37,812 bases of DNA. Origin: Candidatus Avelusimicrobium vaccinum (lineage in GTDB: Bacteria > Elusimicrobiota > Elusimicrobia > Elusimicrobiales > Elusimicrobiaceae). The notes under the pieces are model-generated. The model was given only the letters and a program-made list of their open reading frames with translations. It was not told the DNA's origin and made no database searches. The position numbers and the translations under genes were made by a program. Below are positions 16,277 to 23,227 of the stretch, in pieces. The DNA is taken from contig CADBIY010000014.1 in NCBI GenBank assembly GCA_902794895.1, positions 1 through 37,812 of the forward strand. The letters run 5' to 3'. How positions within the stretch are numbered: position 1 is the first letter of the stretch; each line of letters begins with the position of its first letter.

Positions 16277-18073
16277 ATGCGAAAACGTATCCTGGGAATC
16301 TTACTGGCGATTAGTTGTATGGCCTGTTTTGCGCACGCGCAAGGCAAGGTTTCCGTGGCGGTATCCGGTAATAACCGGGGAAGTGTTCCTTCGGTAGAAT
16401 TAAATGGGACTACGTATGTAGATGTTCAAAAAATGGCGCGTAAAGTTGGGGCCGGAGTAGAGTTGTTTGCTCAAGCCAAACAAGCCAAAGTAACGGCCCG
16501 CGGATTTTATGCCATTTTGACGGCCCCTTTAAGCGAGATCATTGTAAACGGTAACCAGCAAAAACTAAAATCTCCGGTGGTGATCCGCGGCGGTGTGATT
16601 ATGGTGCCGGTTTCCTTTTTTACATTGCCTTCCTTGCAAAAAGCACTTCAAAAAGAGATTTCATTTTCAAATGATACATTATGGATCGAACGTCCTTTTG
16701 ATTTAGAGAGGATTGAAAATGTCGTAAATTCTCGCGAGAATGAAATTGTTTTTGCTTCCCGGAAACAAGAAGTGCGTTGGTCCTTGCAAGAACCCAACAA
16801 ACATACCCTAACGATTACGTTGCCGGGGGTTACGTTAAAACGGGATGAGCATTTCCGCTTCCGCACGGACTTTATTTCATCGGCTGATTTGTATCAAGAT
16901 CGGGATCAGGTGCTGATTAAGATAATTTTAGGAAAATCGGCCAAAGTCTGGGATATGTCTAAACAAGGAAATACCTTGCGTTTGCGTGTTGCCGCTACTG
17001 CGGCAAAGACGGATAAACAACCGGAGCCACCCCTTCCAAAAGAAAGCCCGGTTACAACTGTTACTCCTACGGAAAATGTAGCGGATTCTACCTTGGCGAT
17101 CCCTTCTGTTTTAGCCGAACAGGAAACGGAAAACTTGGCTCATTCAACGGCCCAAAATGCTTTATCTGCTGTTGAAAGTAAAGATGATTTTGAAGAAATG
17201 TTCCCGTCCGGTGCAGATACCCCGGTTATGAAGGCAGACCATGACGCGCCGGTATCTGATACCCCTGTACTTCAGGCGGCGCAAGCGGGGGATAGTGCGC
17301 CTATTATGAAGGCGGATACCAATCCGGGTCCTTCCAATACGCCTGTTTTCAAAGCAGAACCGCAACCGGTGAGTATCAGTGCAAAAAAACGAAAAATACG
17401 CATTGTGGTGGACCCGGGGCATGGAGGGAAGGATGCAGGTGCCGTCCGTGGACGCTATAAGGAAAAGGAATGGAATTTGCTGGTGGGTAATGAGTTGGTT
17501 AAACTGTTGAAAAAAGGCGGATTTGAAGTCAAAGTAACGCGTAGTACAGATGTGTTTATTGCGCTGGGCGAACGCGCGCGGATTTCAAACGAATTTAAGG
17601 CCGATTTATTTGTGTCGATTCACACGAACGCTTCTAAAAATAAAAATGCAAATGGGTTCCAAGTGTATTTTCGCTCCGAAAAAGCGACCGATAAAGAAGC
17701 GGCCGAAACCGCGGCATTAGAAAACGAAGCCATGCAGTACGAAGAAGCCCATACAAAAATTTTAGATGCGTTATTGCAATCTATGGTCAAAAACGAGTTT
17801 ATCAATGAAAGTTCTAAATTGGCCGGGTATGTCCGCAATGCGGTGTATAAACAGCCGGGGATTGGGATTGCGGTCAACCAAAACAATAGCGTGCGCCAAG
17901 CGAATTTCTATGTGCTCAAAGGGGTGCAAAGCCCATCTATTTTAGTAGAAATGGGTTTTATCAGCAATCAAAAAGACCGGGCGCGCCTGTCCAACAAATC
18001 AGCCCGGGAAAAAATGGCCCTGGGTATTTACAACGGTATTGTAAATTACACCAAAAAAGAAATTAAAAAATAG
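16277..18073 (+). CDS. Secreted N-acetylmuramoyl-L-alanine amidase (Amidase_3)
   Basis: A peptidoglycan amidase that cuts the bond between N-acetylmuramic acid and the stem peptide, AmiC/CwlD-like. The 598 residues contain a signal peptide (about 1-22, ending AHAQ) and a copper-amine-oxidase-N-like domain (about 25-135, with NGTTYVDVQKMARKVGA). An AMIN-like beta domain follows (about 145-245), then a Pro/Ala/Asp linker with repeated TPVMKAD-like units (about 310-365). The C-terminal Amidase_3 domain starts near 372. Zinc ligands His382 (DPGHGG), Glu396 and His449 (SIHTN), and catalytic Glu558 (VEMGF), are all present, so it should be active in the periplasm. Confidence 0.94.
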   Translation: MRKRILGILLAISCMACFAHAQGKVSVAVSGNNRGSVPSVELNGTTYVDVQKMARKVGAGVELFAQAKQAKVTARGFYAILTAPLSEIIVNGNQQKLKSPVVIRGGVIMVPVSFFTLPSLQKALQKEISFSNDTLWIERPFDLERIENVVNSRENEIVFASRKQEVRWSLQEPNKHTLTITLPGVTLKRDEHFRFRTDFISSADLYQDRDQVLIKIILGKSAKVWDMSKQGNTLRLRVAATAAKTDKQPEPPLPKESPVTTVTPTENVADSTLAIPSVLAEQETENLAHSTAQNALSAVESKDDFEEMFPSGADTPVMKADHDAPVSDTPVLQAAQAGDSAPIMKADTNPGPSNTPVFKAEPQPVSISAKKRKIRIVVDPGHGGKDAGAVRGRYKEKEWNLLVGNELVKLLKKGGFEVKVTRSTDVFIALGERARISNEFKADLFVSIHTNASKNKNANGFQVYFRSEKATDKEAAETAALENEAMQYEEAHTKILDALLQSMVKNEFINESSKLAGYVRNAVYKQPGIGIAVNQNNSVRQANFYVLKGVQSPSILVEMGFISNQKDRARLSNKSAREKMALGIYNGIVNYTKKEIKK

Positions 18074-18082
18074 CTGACGAAT

Positions 18083-18591
18083 TTAAATAGGATTATTGAC
18101 CCCATTAAACATTTTGCAGTATTCTTCAGAATCGTAGCATACAATGTGGTTTGGATGAGGCGCTTCTGGACAAGTTCCGTATTGTAAGGAATATTTTGCG
18201 TCATCTACATCTAACTCAAAAAGATTATTTGTTTTGTTATCTATGCGAATAGCCACGGGGCTATTGCTGCCAACACAATGTGTTCCATATGCTACTCCGT
18301 TTGTGTCATAACACCAGTGTTTATTACAACATCTTTCAACATTGCCATCTGAGTCACAAGTGAACCCGTTGCCTAGTTCAATACCCATTTCTTCCTTAGA
18401 AGCATAAGAAAAATCGCCTTCCATTTCCGATATTTCTAATCGTTGATTTATATATCTAAGCATTTGTATCGCTTCAGTAGCGCGGCTTTTTTCAACAGCT
18501 TTTGGTATTGCGGCACTGCCACCGCGGATAAAATGCCGATAATCAGTACCACTACTAACAACTCCACCCGCGTAAAACCGTTCTTGAACAT
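18083..18591 (-). pseudogene. Prepilin-like (type IV pilin / pseudopilin) gene with a frameshift
   Basis: The start at 18591 has AAGGAGG upstream and encodes MFKNGFTRVELLVVVLIIG, a type III signal with cleavage expected after Gly5 and Glu at mature position 5, followed by the hydrophobic helix and AVAVPQYQK. The frame then runs into a stop within 17 codons. Moving to the -1 frame at about 18498-18499 restores the usual continuation KAVEKSRATEAIQMLRYIN and an open frame of 126 more residues to 18083. That part contains many cysteines (for example ERCCNKHWC and CYDSEEYC) typical of secreted minor pilins. A single missing base, probably G, explains it. It may be a genuine recent mutation or a sequencing error. 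It converges on the amidase gene with a nine-base gap. Confidence 0.85.
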
Positions 18592-18611
18592 ATACGCCCT
18601 CCTTATTATTT

Positions 18612-18625
18612 TTTTAATTATACTA
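18612..18625 (-). promoter_or_regulatory. -10 region of the prepilin gene
   Basis: On the minus strand TATAGTATAATTAA lies about 25 bases before the AAGGAGG and start of the prepilin gene. Its -35 region would fall inside the C-box-like operator at 18631-18660, so the divergent C protein could influence both genes. Confidence 0.55.
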
Positions 18626-18630
18626 TAAAA

Positions 18631-18660
18631 TGATACTTATAGTCCGTGTACTTATAAAAT
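18631..18660 (+). promoter_or_regulatory. C-box-like operator of the controller protein gene
   Basis: Two spaced half-boxes, ATACTTATAGTCC (18633-18645) and GTACTTATAAAAT (18648-18660), are separated by the GTG-containing spacer. ACTTATAGTCCGTG is, as I recall, the core of the C-box bound by restriction-modification controller proteins such as C.Esp1396I. ACT..AGT symmetry is visible in the left box and degenerate in the right. TATAAA inside the right box is a likely -10 for the C gene 22 bases downstream, so binding to the right site would repress and to the left would activate, as in known C-protein circuits. Confidence 0.65.
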
Positions 18661-18681
18661 GCAAAACAGTATTTTTTAAGT

Positions 18682-18927
18682 ATGCAGAAAACAACTTATT
18701 CCAAAAGAGACAGAAAATTTTTAATTGCCTTCGGGTTACAAGTACGCAAACTGCGCAAGGAACGGGGATTTTCACAGGAAGATTTTGCATTAGAAATTGG
18801 CCTGGACCGCACCTATATGGGCGGCGTAGAGCGGGGAGAGCGTAACGTGGCATTATTAAATATCCGGCGTATAGCAAATGGACTTAACCTCTCCGTTTCC
18901 GAATTGTTGAATTTCCCGACTAAATAG
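18682..18927 (+). CDS. XRE-family controller (C) protein, restriction-modification type
   Basis: A DNA-binding regulator of 81 residues, almost entirely one HTH_3 domain. Residues about 16-72 read [20 protein letters not shown], then [20 protein letters not shown], the hallmark of C proteins that time expression of restriction endonucleases. Size also fits C proteins (about 75-100 residues). There is no good Shine-Dalgarno sequence, and the predicted transcript has a very short leader, again usual for C genes. No methyltransferase or endonuclease gene is near: the next genes, 12 bases on, are chromate transporter subunits, and the divergent neighbour is a prepilin. It may be an orphan regulator captured by this locus. 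Confidence 0.85.
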   Translation: MQKTTYSKRDRKFLIAFGLQVRKLRKERGFSQEDFALEIGLDRTYMGGVERGERNVALLNIRRIANGLNLSVSELLNFPTK

Positions 18928-18939
18928 TACAATAGACGT

Positions 18940-19479
18940 ATGCCAAGCAGTATCCGACTCTTTCTTATTTTTTTCAAAATCGGCTTGTTTACGTTAGGCG
19001 GCGGATATGCCATGTTGCCGCTGATCGAACGGGAGTTGGTGGATAAACGGGCCTATTTTTCCCGTCGGGAATTTTTAGATATAGTGGCAGTGGCTCAAGC
19101 TGCACCGGGCATTTTAGCGGTTAATATGGCTATTTTTACCGGTTATAAGTTGGGCAAACTGCGTGGCGCTCTGTGTGCCACCTTAGGGGCCGTGCTACCT
19201 TCCTTTAGCATTATTTTAGCTGTTGCGTTATCCTTTCGTTCGTATCAAACCAATCCCTGGGTGGTCCGTATTTTTAAGGCAGTCCGCCCGGCGGTGGTGG
19301 CATTGATTGCGGCCCCTGTTTTCCGCTTGGCCGCTGCGGCTAAAATTAACCGGAAAACAGGATGGATAGTGGGGCTGGTGGCCGGGGGCGTTTGGTTGGG
19401 AAAAATCTCTCCGGTTTATGTGATTATAGCGGCAGGCTTGGGGGGCTGGATATATCAATTGCTTAGGAAACGTACATGA
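18940..19479 (+). CDS. Chromate transporter (CHR family), first half-size subunit
   Basis: An integral membrane protein of 179 residues with about five to six hydrophobic segments. It shows the CHR-domain pattern FFKIGLFTLGGGYAMLPLIE near the start, AVAQAAPGILAVNMAIFTGY, and GALCATLGAVLPSFSIILAV. Short-chain CHR proteins act as pairs with opposite topology. The family is named for chromate efflux, but the true substrate in anaerobic gut bacteria is usually unproven. It lies 12 bases after the C protein gene and overlaps the second subunit by four bases, so all three look like one transcript. Confidence 0.88.
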   Translation: MPSSIRLFLIFFKIGLFTLGGGYAMLPLIERELVDKRAYFSRREFLDIVAVAQAAPGILAVNMAIFTGYKLGKLRGALCATLGAVLPSFSIILAVALSFRSYQTNPWVVRIFKAVRPAVVALIAAPVFRLAAAAKINRKTGWIVGLVAGGVWLGKISPVYVIIAAGLGGWIYQLLRKRT

Positions 19480-20003
19480 GCATTTATCTTCATTTATTTT
19501 TAACTTTTTTTAAAATCGGTCTTTTTAATTTCGGTGGCGGATATGCCATGATTTCGTTTATTCAAAACGAAGTGGTATATAAACATGCGTGGCTTTCTAC
19601 GGCACAATTTACGGACGTGGTGGCAATCAGTCAAGTAACGCCCGGACCGGTAGGGATCAATATGGCTACCTACACCGGTTATATGGCCGCCGGACATGTG
19701 GGAGGTGCGTGGGTGGCTACGGTGGCGGTGTGTTTACCGTCTTTTATCATTATGTTGCTTATCAGTAAGTATCTGTTAAAGTATCAACATACTTGGGGAG
19801 TAGAATCTGTATTTTCCGGCTTGCGTCCGGCGGTAATTGGTTTGATTGCGGCGGCGGCGCTTGGGTTGTGTAATGCGGAAAATTTTGTTGACTATAAAAG
19901 TATTTGTATTTTTGCGGCTGCTTTTGCGGCGGTGTGGAAATTGAAATGGGGGGCTGTCAGTATTTTAGCGGCAAGCGGCATATTGGGACTTATTTTATAT
20001 TAA
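19476..20003 (+). CDS. Chromate transporter (CHR family), second half-size subunit
   Basis: The partner of the preceding gene, 175 residues, with the same domain: FFKIGLFNFGGGYAMISFIQ, AISQVTPGPVGINMATYTGY and ATVAVCLPSFIIMLLIS, and about five membrane segments. The ATG overlaps the preceding stop (ATGA), so translation is coupled. The two proteins are clearly paralogous, consistent with an ancient duplication and a heterodimeric antiporter. A terminator follows at 20037. Confidence 0.88.
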   Translation: MSIYLHLFLTFFKIGLFNFGGGYAMISFIQNEVVYKHAWLSTAQFTDVVAISQVTPGPVGINMATYTGYMAAGHVGGAWVATVAVCLPSFIIMLLISKYLLKYQHTWGVESVFSGLRPAVIGLIAAAALGLCNAENFVDYKSICIFAAAFAAVWKLKWGAVSILAASGILGLILY

Positions 20004-20036
20004 AAGTTAGAAATAAATAACTTTATTTATCCAGAT

Positions 20037-20066
20037 AAAACTCCGTTTTTATAGATGGAGTTTTTT
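20037..20066 (+). terminator. Intrinsic terminator after the chromate transporter genes
   Basis: AAAACTCC pairs with GGAGTTTT across a 12-base loop, and the 3' arm ends in a run of six T residues. It closes the C protein-chromate transporter transcript. Confidence 0.85.
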
Positions 20067-20081
20067 AATTTTAAAAAATTA

Positions 20082-20110
20082 TTGTTAGTTTTAACTAACT
20101 TTTGTATAAT
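20082..20110 (+). promoter_or_regulatory. Promoter with a 16-bp palindromic operator
   Basis: TTGTTA (20082-20087) and TATAAT (20105-20110) are separated by exactly 17 bases, a good housekeeping-type promoter for the gene starting at 20144. A perfect palindrome, GTTAGTT-TT-AACTAAC (20084-20099), overlaps the -35 box and fills most of the spacer, which is a typical position for a repressor site. No regulator gene for it is obvious nearby. Confidence 0.7.
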
Positions 20111-20143
20111 ATACTTAATAACTTAAATAAACCGAGGAAACTT

Positions 20144-20869
20144 ATGAAAAATACCTTACATCTAGTTGTATCAACCCTGCTTTTTTTAGCCGTTGGAACA
20201 GCAGCCAATGCTTTTAATGTATCAAATGAAAATGTGGAACGCCGATTAACGCAGACCATAGCGGCTGAGCAAGCGCGTGTCCTGTTTAGTGCTGAGTGGG
20301 AAAAAGAGGTTCGTATGCGAGATGTGATGGCCCGCCCGCCTCGAATGGGGGCCGGCAATCCGGTCATTCGCGTGGCGCAAGAAAAAACTTCCTGCCAGGG
20401 AATGCTGTTGGCGGGCAATCAAAAGGTGGCTGTTCCGGCAACGTGTTTAAAACATAAAGATTTTGTGTTAAAGAAAGTAAACCTTATCTTTTCCAATCAA
20501 CGCAAAGCCGTCGGAACAGCGCAGTCCACTTATATAGAAGGTGATATGGGATATATTCTGGTTAAAACAGAGGCATCCCGGGGACTGATGGGGGTTCCTG
20601 TGGCAAGTGTGCGGGAAGGAATGGCTTTGCAAGAGGTCTATGGAAATAGCATGACCCGTACTTTGCACCAGTTTTTTAATTCTTTCGGGGTTCCGTTCAA
20701 AGTGCGTCGGCACCGTATCGGCCGCCAATGGCCCAAAAATAAATTACAGGTTGGCGAACCGGTTATCTTTAATGGAAAATTGGTTGCTTTGGTCAAGGAA
20801 GTTCCTCACTGGTACGGGACGTTTTGGGGTAGTGTTTCTGAGGATTCGCTAGCCATATTTCGTCGTTAA
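20144..20869 (+). CDS. Secreted protein, possibly a degenerate trypsin-like fold
   Basis: A 241-residue exported protein. The start at 20144 has GAGGAAA just upstream and begins a clear signal peptide MKNTLHLVVSTLLFLAVGTA, with cleavage likely after ANA at residue 23. The rest is not a family I recognise with confidence. The pattern SCQGMLLAGNQKVAVPATC (83-101) resembles the CxGxLI...VLTAAHC block of chymotrypsin-like proteases with Thr100 in place of the catalytic His. GDMGYILVK near 133-141 resembles the Asp region. VGEPVIFNGKLVALV near 203-217 resembles GDSGGPLV with the Ser lost. If so it is an inactive pseudoprotease. This reading is an inference from short motifs. Confidence 0.7.
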   Translation: MKNTLHLVVSTLLFLAVGTAANAFNVSNENVERRLTQTIAAEQARVLFSAEWEKEVRMRDVMARPPRMGAGNPVIRVAQEKTSCQGMLLAGNQKVAVPATCLKHKDFVLKKVNLIFSNQRKAVGTAQSTYIEGDMGYILVKTEASRGLMGVPVASVREGMALQEVYGNSMTRTLHQFFNSFGVPFKVRRHRIGRQWPKNKLQVGEPVIFNGKLVALVKEVPHWYGTFWGSVSEDSLAIFRR

Positions 20870-20925
20870 ACGTTATTGCAGTGCCCGGATATTTTTTAGC
20901 CGAGATATTCGGGAGTCTCCTATAC

Positions 20926-20964
20926 AAAAACAGCCGCCGGGCATTCGCACCCGGCGGTTGTTTT
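20926..20964. terminator. Bidirectional terminator between convergent genes
   Basis: CAGCCGCCGGG (20931-20941) pairs with CCCGGCGGTTG (20950-20960), flanked by AAAAA on the left and TTTT on the right, so it can stop transcription from both sides. A second, weaker hairpin, CCCGGATAT/ATATTCGGG, lies just before it at 20884-20912. Confidence 0.85.
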
Positions 20965-20976
20965 ACAAAAAATAGG

Positions 20977-21621
20977 TTAGCAATCTGCGGTATCTTGCGG
21001 GGTATATTTCAAGGTTTCATCCGCAAACACCGCGTCTTTGTGCTCATTAAGCCAACGGCGGTGCAGTTTATAGTCCGGGCAAAACTGCGCGACTAATTGC
21101 CAATATTCGGCGCTATGGTTCATGTGTATCAAATGGCACAGTTCATGCACCATCAAATAATCTTGTACGGCAGGAGGCATTTTGATAATACGGTACGAAT
21201 AATTGATATTTTTTTTGCCCGAACAACTGGCCCAAAGTGTTTTTTGGTCTTTTAGCACAATGTGATTATATTCAACACCGATTTTTTCCGCCCATTCTTT
21301 TGTGCGCATTTTTAACACTTCGTCGGCTTTTTGGCGTAGCCAATCGGTAACAAGTGTGCCGGGGTTATCGTTTTTAGTTTGCAAATAGATATGAAAAACA
21401 GTTCCGTCAAAAGCAACGCCCGGTTCTTGGTCCGGCGTTAAGTAGATGCGGGCTTCATGTAAATCCCCGTTATACAGCACGCGGTTTTGCACGGCAGCAC
21501 TTTGCTCCGCCGCGTTTTTGCTGTCGGTTTGCGTTTGCGGACCGAAGATTTCCGGCATTTCTTTTTTTAGTTTTTCTAAGAATAGTTTTACGTCACTAAT
21601 CACGCTTTGTGTATCTGCCAT
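20977..21621 (-). CDS. YgjP-like metallopeptidase (DUF45)
   Basis: A 214-residue protein of the YgjP/WLM-like zincin group. The zinc motif HELCH spans residues 159-163, and the third ligand is likely His169 in HMNHSAEYW. The DUF45 pattern continues PDYKLHRRWLNEH. Upstream, WASCSGKKNINYSYRIIKMP matches the family's SRWGSC...G-INLNWRLI element, with the Arg/Trp portion altered. The substrate is unknown, and the family is often called a predicted metal-dependent hydrolase. It has no signal peptide, so it is cytoplasmic. A long Gln/Asp-rich N-terminal half (about 1-75) is less conserved. Confidence 0.88.
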   Translation of the reverse strand: MADTQSVISDVKLFLEKLKKEMPEIFGPQTQTDSKNAAEQSAAVQNRVLYNGDLHEARIYLTPDQEPGVAFDGTVFHIYLQTKNDNPGTLVTDWLRQKADEVLKMRTKEWAEKIGVEYNHIVLKDQKTLWASCSGKKNINYSYRIIKMPPAVQDYLMVHELCHLIHMNHSAEYWQLVAQFCPDYKLHRRWLNEHKDAVFADETLKYTPQDTADC

Positions 21622-21630
21622 AATAAGTAT

Positions 21631-21636
21631 TATATC
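21631..21636 (-). promoter_or_regulatory. -10 box of the YgjP-like gene, near-leaderless
   Basis: TATAAT on the minus strand ends only nine bases before the ATG at 21621, with no Shine-Dalgarno sequence between them. Initiation at the usual distance would give an almost leaderless mRNA. The -35 box is not clear. Confidence 0.55.
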
Positions 21637-21718
21637 AGTTTCTAATTAACTTAAGAGGGAAAAAAATATTTTTTACCGCCATAATTTTATACAATAACCC
21701 TATATCAGTGAGGTGCCT

Positions 21719-22798
21719 ATGAGTACACAAACATTACAAACAACTCCGCTTGCCGCACGTTGCGAGCAAGCCGGCGGAAAAATGGTTGATTTCCACGGGT
21801 GGTTACTCCCGGTTCAATTTGAAGGAATCCTAGCCGAACACAAAGCCGTGCGCGAAAGTGCCGGTATGTTTGATGTTTCCCACATGGGACAGATTTTTGT
21901 GGAAGGTAAAGAGGCGTGGCCCTTTTTACAATACGTCAATTGTAATAACATTAAAAACGGCCCGGCGGAAGGGACATACTCACATATTTTGACAGAACAA
22001 GGTACCATTATTGATGATGCTATTTCGTTTTGTTTGGCGCCGGATCAATTTTTGGTAGTAGTCAATGCGGCTTGTGCGGATGAAGATTTTGCCTGGTTTA
22101 CCAAACAGGCCAAGAATTTTGACGTTACCGTGCGCAACGAAAGCAGTAAGTGGGGGATGATTGCTATTCAAGGTCCCAAAGCCATTGAGATTGTGAACGG
22201 CATGATTCCCGGTGTAAACGATTTACCGCGCTTTCACATTAGTCCGCTTACCCTGTTTGACAAAGAGGGTTATATCACCCGTACCGGGTATACCGGGGAA
22301 GACGGGGTAGAAATTATGCTTCCCAACGATACCATTGGCTTGTTGTGGGACGAACTGTTAAAACACGGGGTAACTCCTTGTGGATTGGGTGCGCGGGATG
22401 TACTTCGCTTGGAAGCCGGGTATCTGCTCAATGGAGAAGATGCCAACCAAACGCGAACACCGTACGAGGCCAATTGCGGTTGGGTGGTGAAATTAAACAA
22501 AGAATCTTTTATCGGTAAAGAAGCACTTGTTGCGCGGAAAGCAGCCGGATTCCGCCAGAAATTGGCGGGCTTTGTGCTGATGGTGCCGGGTGTTCCGCGC
22601 AGTGGATGTAAAGTATTTGTCGGTGGGGATGAAAAAGGCGTATTAACCAGCGGTACTTTTTCTCCGCTTTTTAAAGGAATTGCGGTTGGCTATTTAGATA
22701 CGGATGTTCCCACGGATAGCGAAGTTGATATTGAAATTCACGGCCGCCGTTTGCGTGCCAAAGTAGTTAAACCGCCGTTTTATCAAAATCGGGTATAA
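21719..22798 (+). CDS. gcvT: Aminomethyltransferase, glycine cleavage T protein
   Basis: The T protein releases ammonia from the aminomethyl group on lipoyl-GcvH and makes methylene-tetrahydrofolate. I take the ATG at 21719, preceded by GTGAGG, over the in-frame GTG at 21713. The 359 residues show GKMVDFHGWLLPVQF, VRESAGMFDVSHMGQI, YITRTGYTGEDGVEIM and GLGARDVLRLEAGYLLNGED, all family signatures. It is followed by gcvH after nine bases. I looked for a glycine riboswitch upstream (21622-21718) and did not see one. Confidence 0.97.
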   Translation: MSTQTLQTTPLAARCEQAGGKMVDFHGWLLPVQFEGILAEHKAVRESAGMFDVSHMGQIFVEGKEAWPFLQYVNCNNIKNGPAEGTYSHILTEQGTIIDDAISFCLAPDQFLVVVNAACADEDFAWFTKQAKNFDVTVRNESSKWGMIAIQGPKAIEIVNGMIPGVNDLPRFHISPLTLFDKEGYITRTGYTGEDGVEIMLPNDTIGLLWDELLKHGVTPCGLGARDVLRLEAGYLLNGEDANQTRTPYEANCGWVVKLNKESFIGKEALVARKAAGFRQKLAGFVLMVPGVPRSGCKVFVGGDEKGVLTSGTFSPLFKGIAVGYLDTDVPTDSEVDIEIHGRRLRAKVVKPPFYQNRV

Positions 22799-22807
22799 GG
22801 AGAGTCT

Positions 22808-23188
22808 ATGTATAATCAGGAAAATTGTCGTTTTGCCAAAACACACGAATGGGCATTTATAGAAGCAGATGTGGCTGTGGTAGGCATCAGCAATCACGCC
22901 CAGGAAGAAATCAGCGATATTGTATTTGTTGATTTACCGAAAATCGGTCAAAAGGCCGAAGCAGGTAAAAATTGCTGTGTGGTAGAATCGGTTAAATCAG
23001 CCAGTGAAATTTATGCACCGGTCAGCGGTGAAATTGTAGAAGTAAACGAAGCCCTGAACGGGGATCCGGCATTGGTGAACCGTGAACCGCACGGCAACGG
23101 ATGGCTTTTTAAAATCAAAATGACAAATCCGGCCGAAGCAGATGCTTTGTTGGATTTTAACGCCTATCAGGCTACGATTGTAAAATAA
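22808..23188 (+). CDS. gcvH: Glycine cleavage H protein (lipoyl carrier)
   Basis: GcvH carries the aminomethyl group on a lipoyl-lysine arm between the P, T and L proteins. The 126-residue product has KTHEWAFIEADVAVVGISNHA and the lipoylation motif ESVKSASEIYAPVSGE, with Lys63 as the modified residue, then ALNGDPALVN and GNGWLFKIK. Length is normal. AAGGAGAG precedes the start. A terminator-like hairpin follows it before gcvPA. The lipoate ligase-like gene at 26943 could modify Lys63. Confidence 0.97.
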   Translation: MYNQENCRFAKTHEWAFIEADVAVVGISNHAQEEISDIVFVDLPKIGQKAEAGKNCCVVESVKSASEIYAPVSGEIVEVNEALNGDPALVNREPHGNGWLFKIKMTNPAEADALLDFNAYQATIVK

Positions 23189-23190
23189 TT

Positions 23191-23221
23191 AAAAAATCCC
23201 CCAGGTTTCCCGGGGGTTTTT
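23191..23221 (+). terminator. Terminator-like hairpin inside the gcv operon
   Basis: CCCCC (23198-23202) pairs with GGGGG (23212-23216), flanked by A6 on the left and T5 on the right. It lies between gcvH and gcvPA, whose start is only six bases after it. It may lower expression of gcvPA-gcvPB or act as an attenuator. The GGGGG arm is also the only purine-rich sequence in front of gcvPA. Confidence 0.8.
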
Positions 23222-23227
23222 AAACTT

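Noticed and set aside
18487-18501. Programmed ribosomal frameshift in the prepilin gene
   Set aside because: The reading phase at the A6G tract does not give a standard -1 slippery heptamer in the zero frame, and no clear downstream stimulator is seen; a missing base is simpler. Transcriptional slippage remains possible.
21622-21718. Glycine riboswitch upstream of gcvT
   Set aside because: The gap is only 97 bases and lacks the paired GGAGAG/CGCCGAAGG-type aptamer elements.
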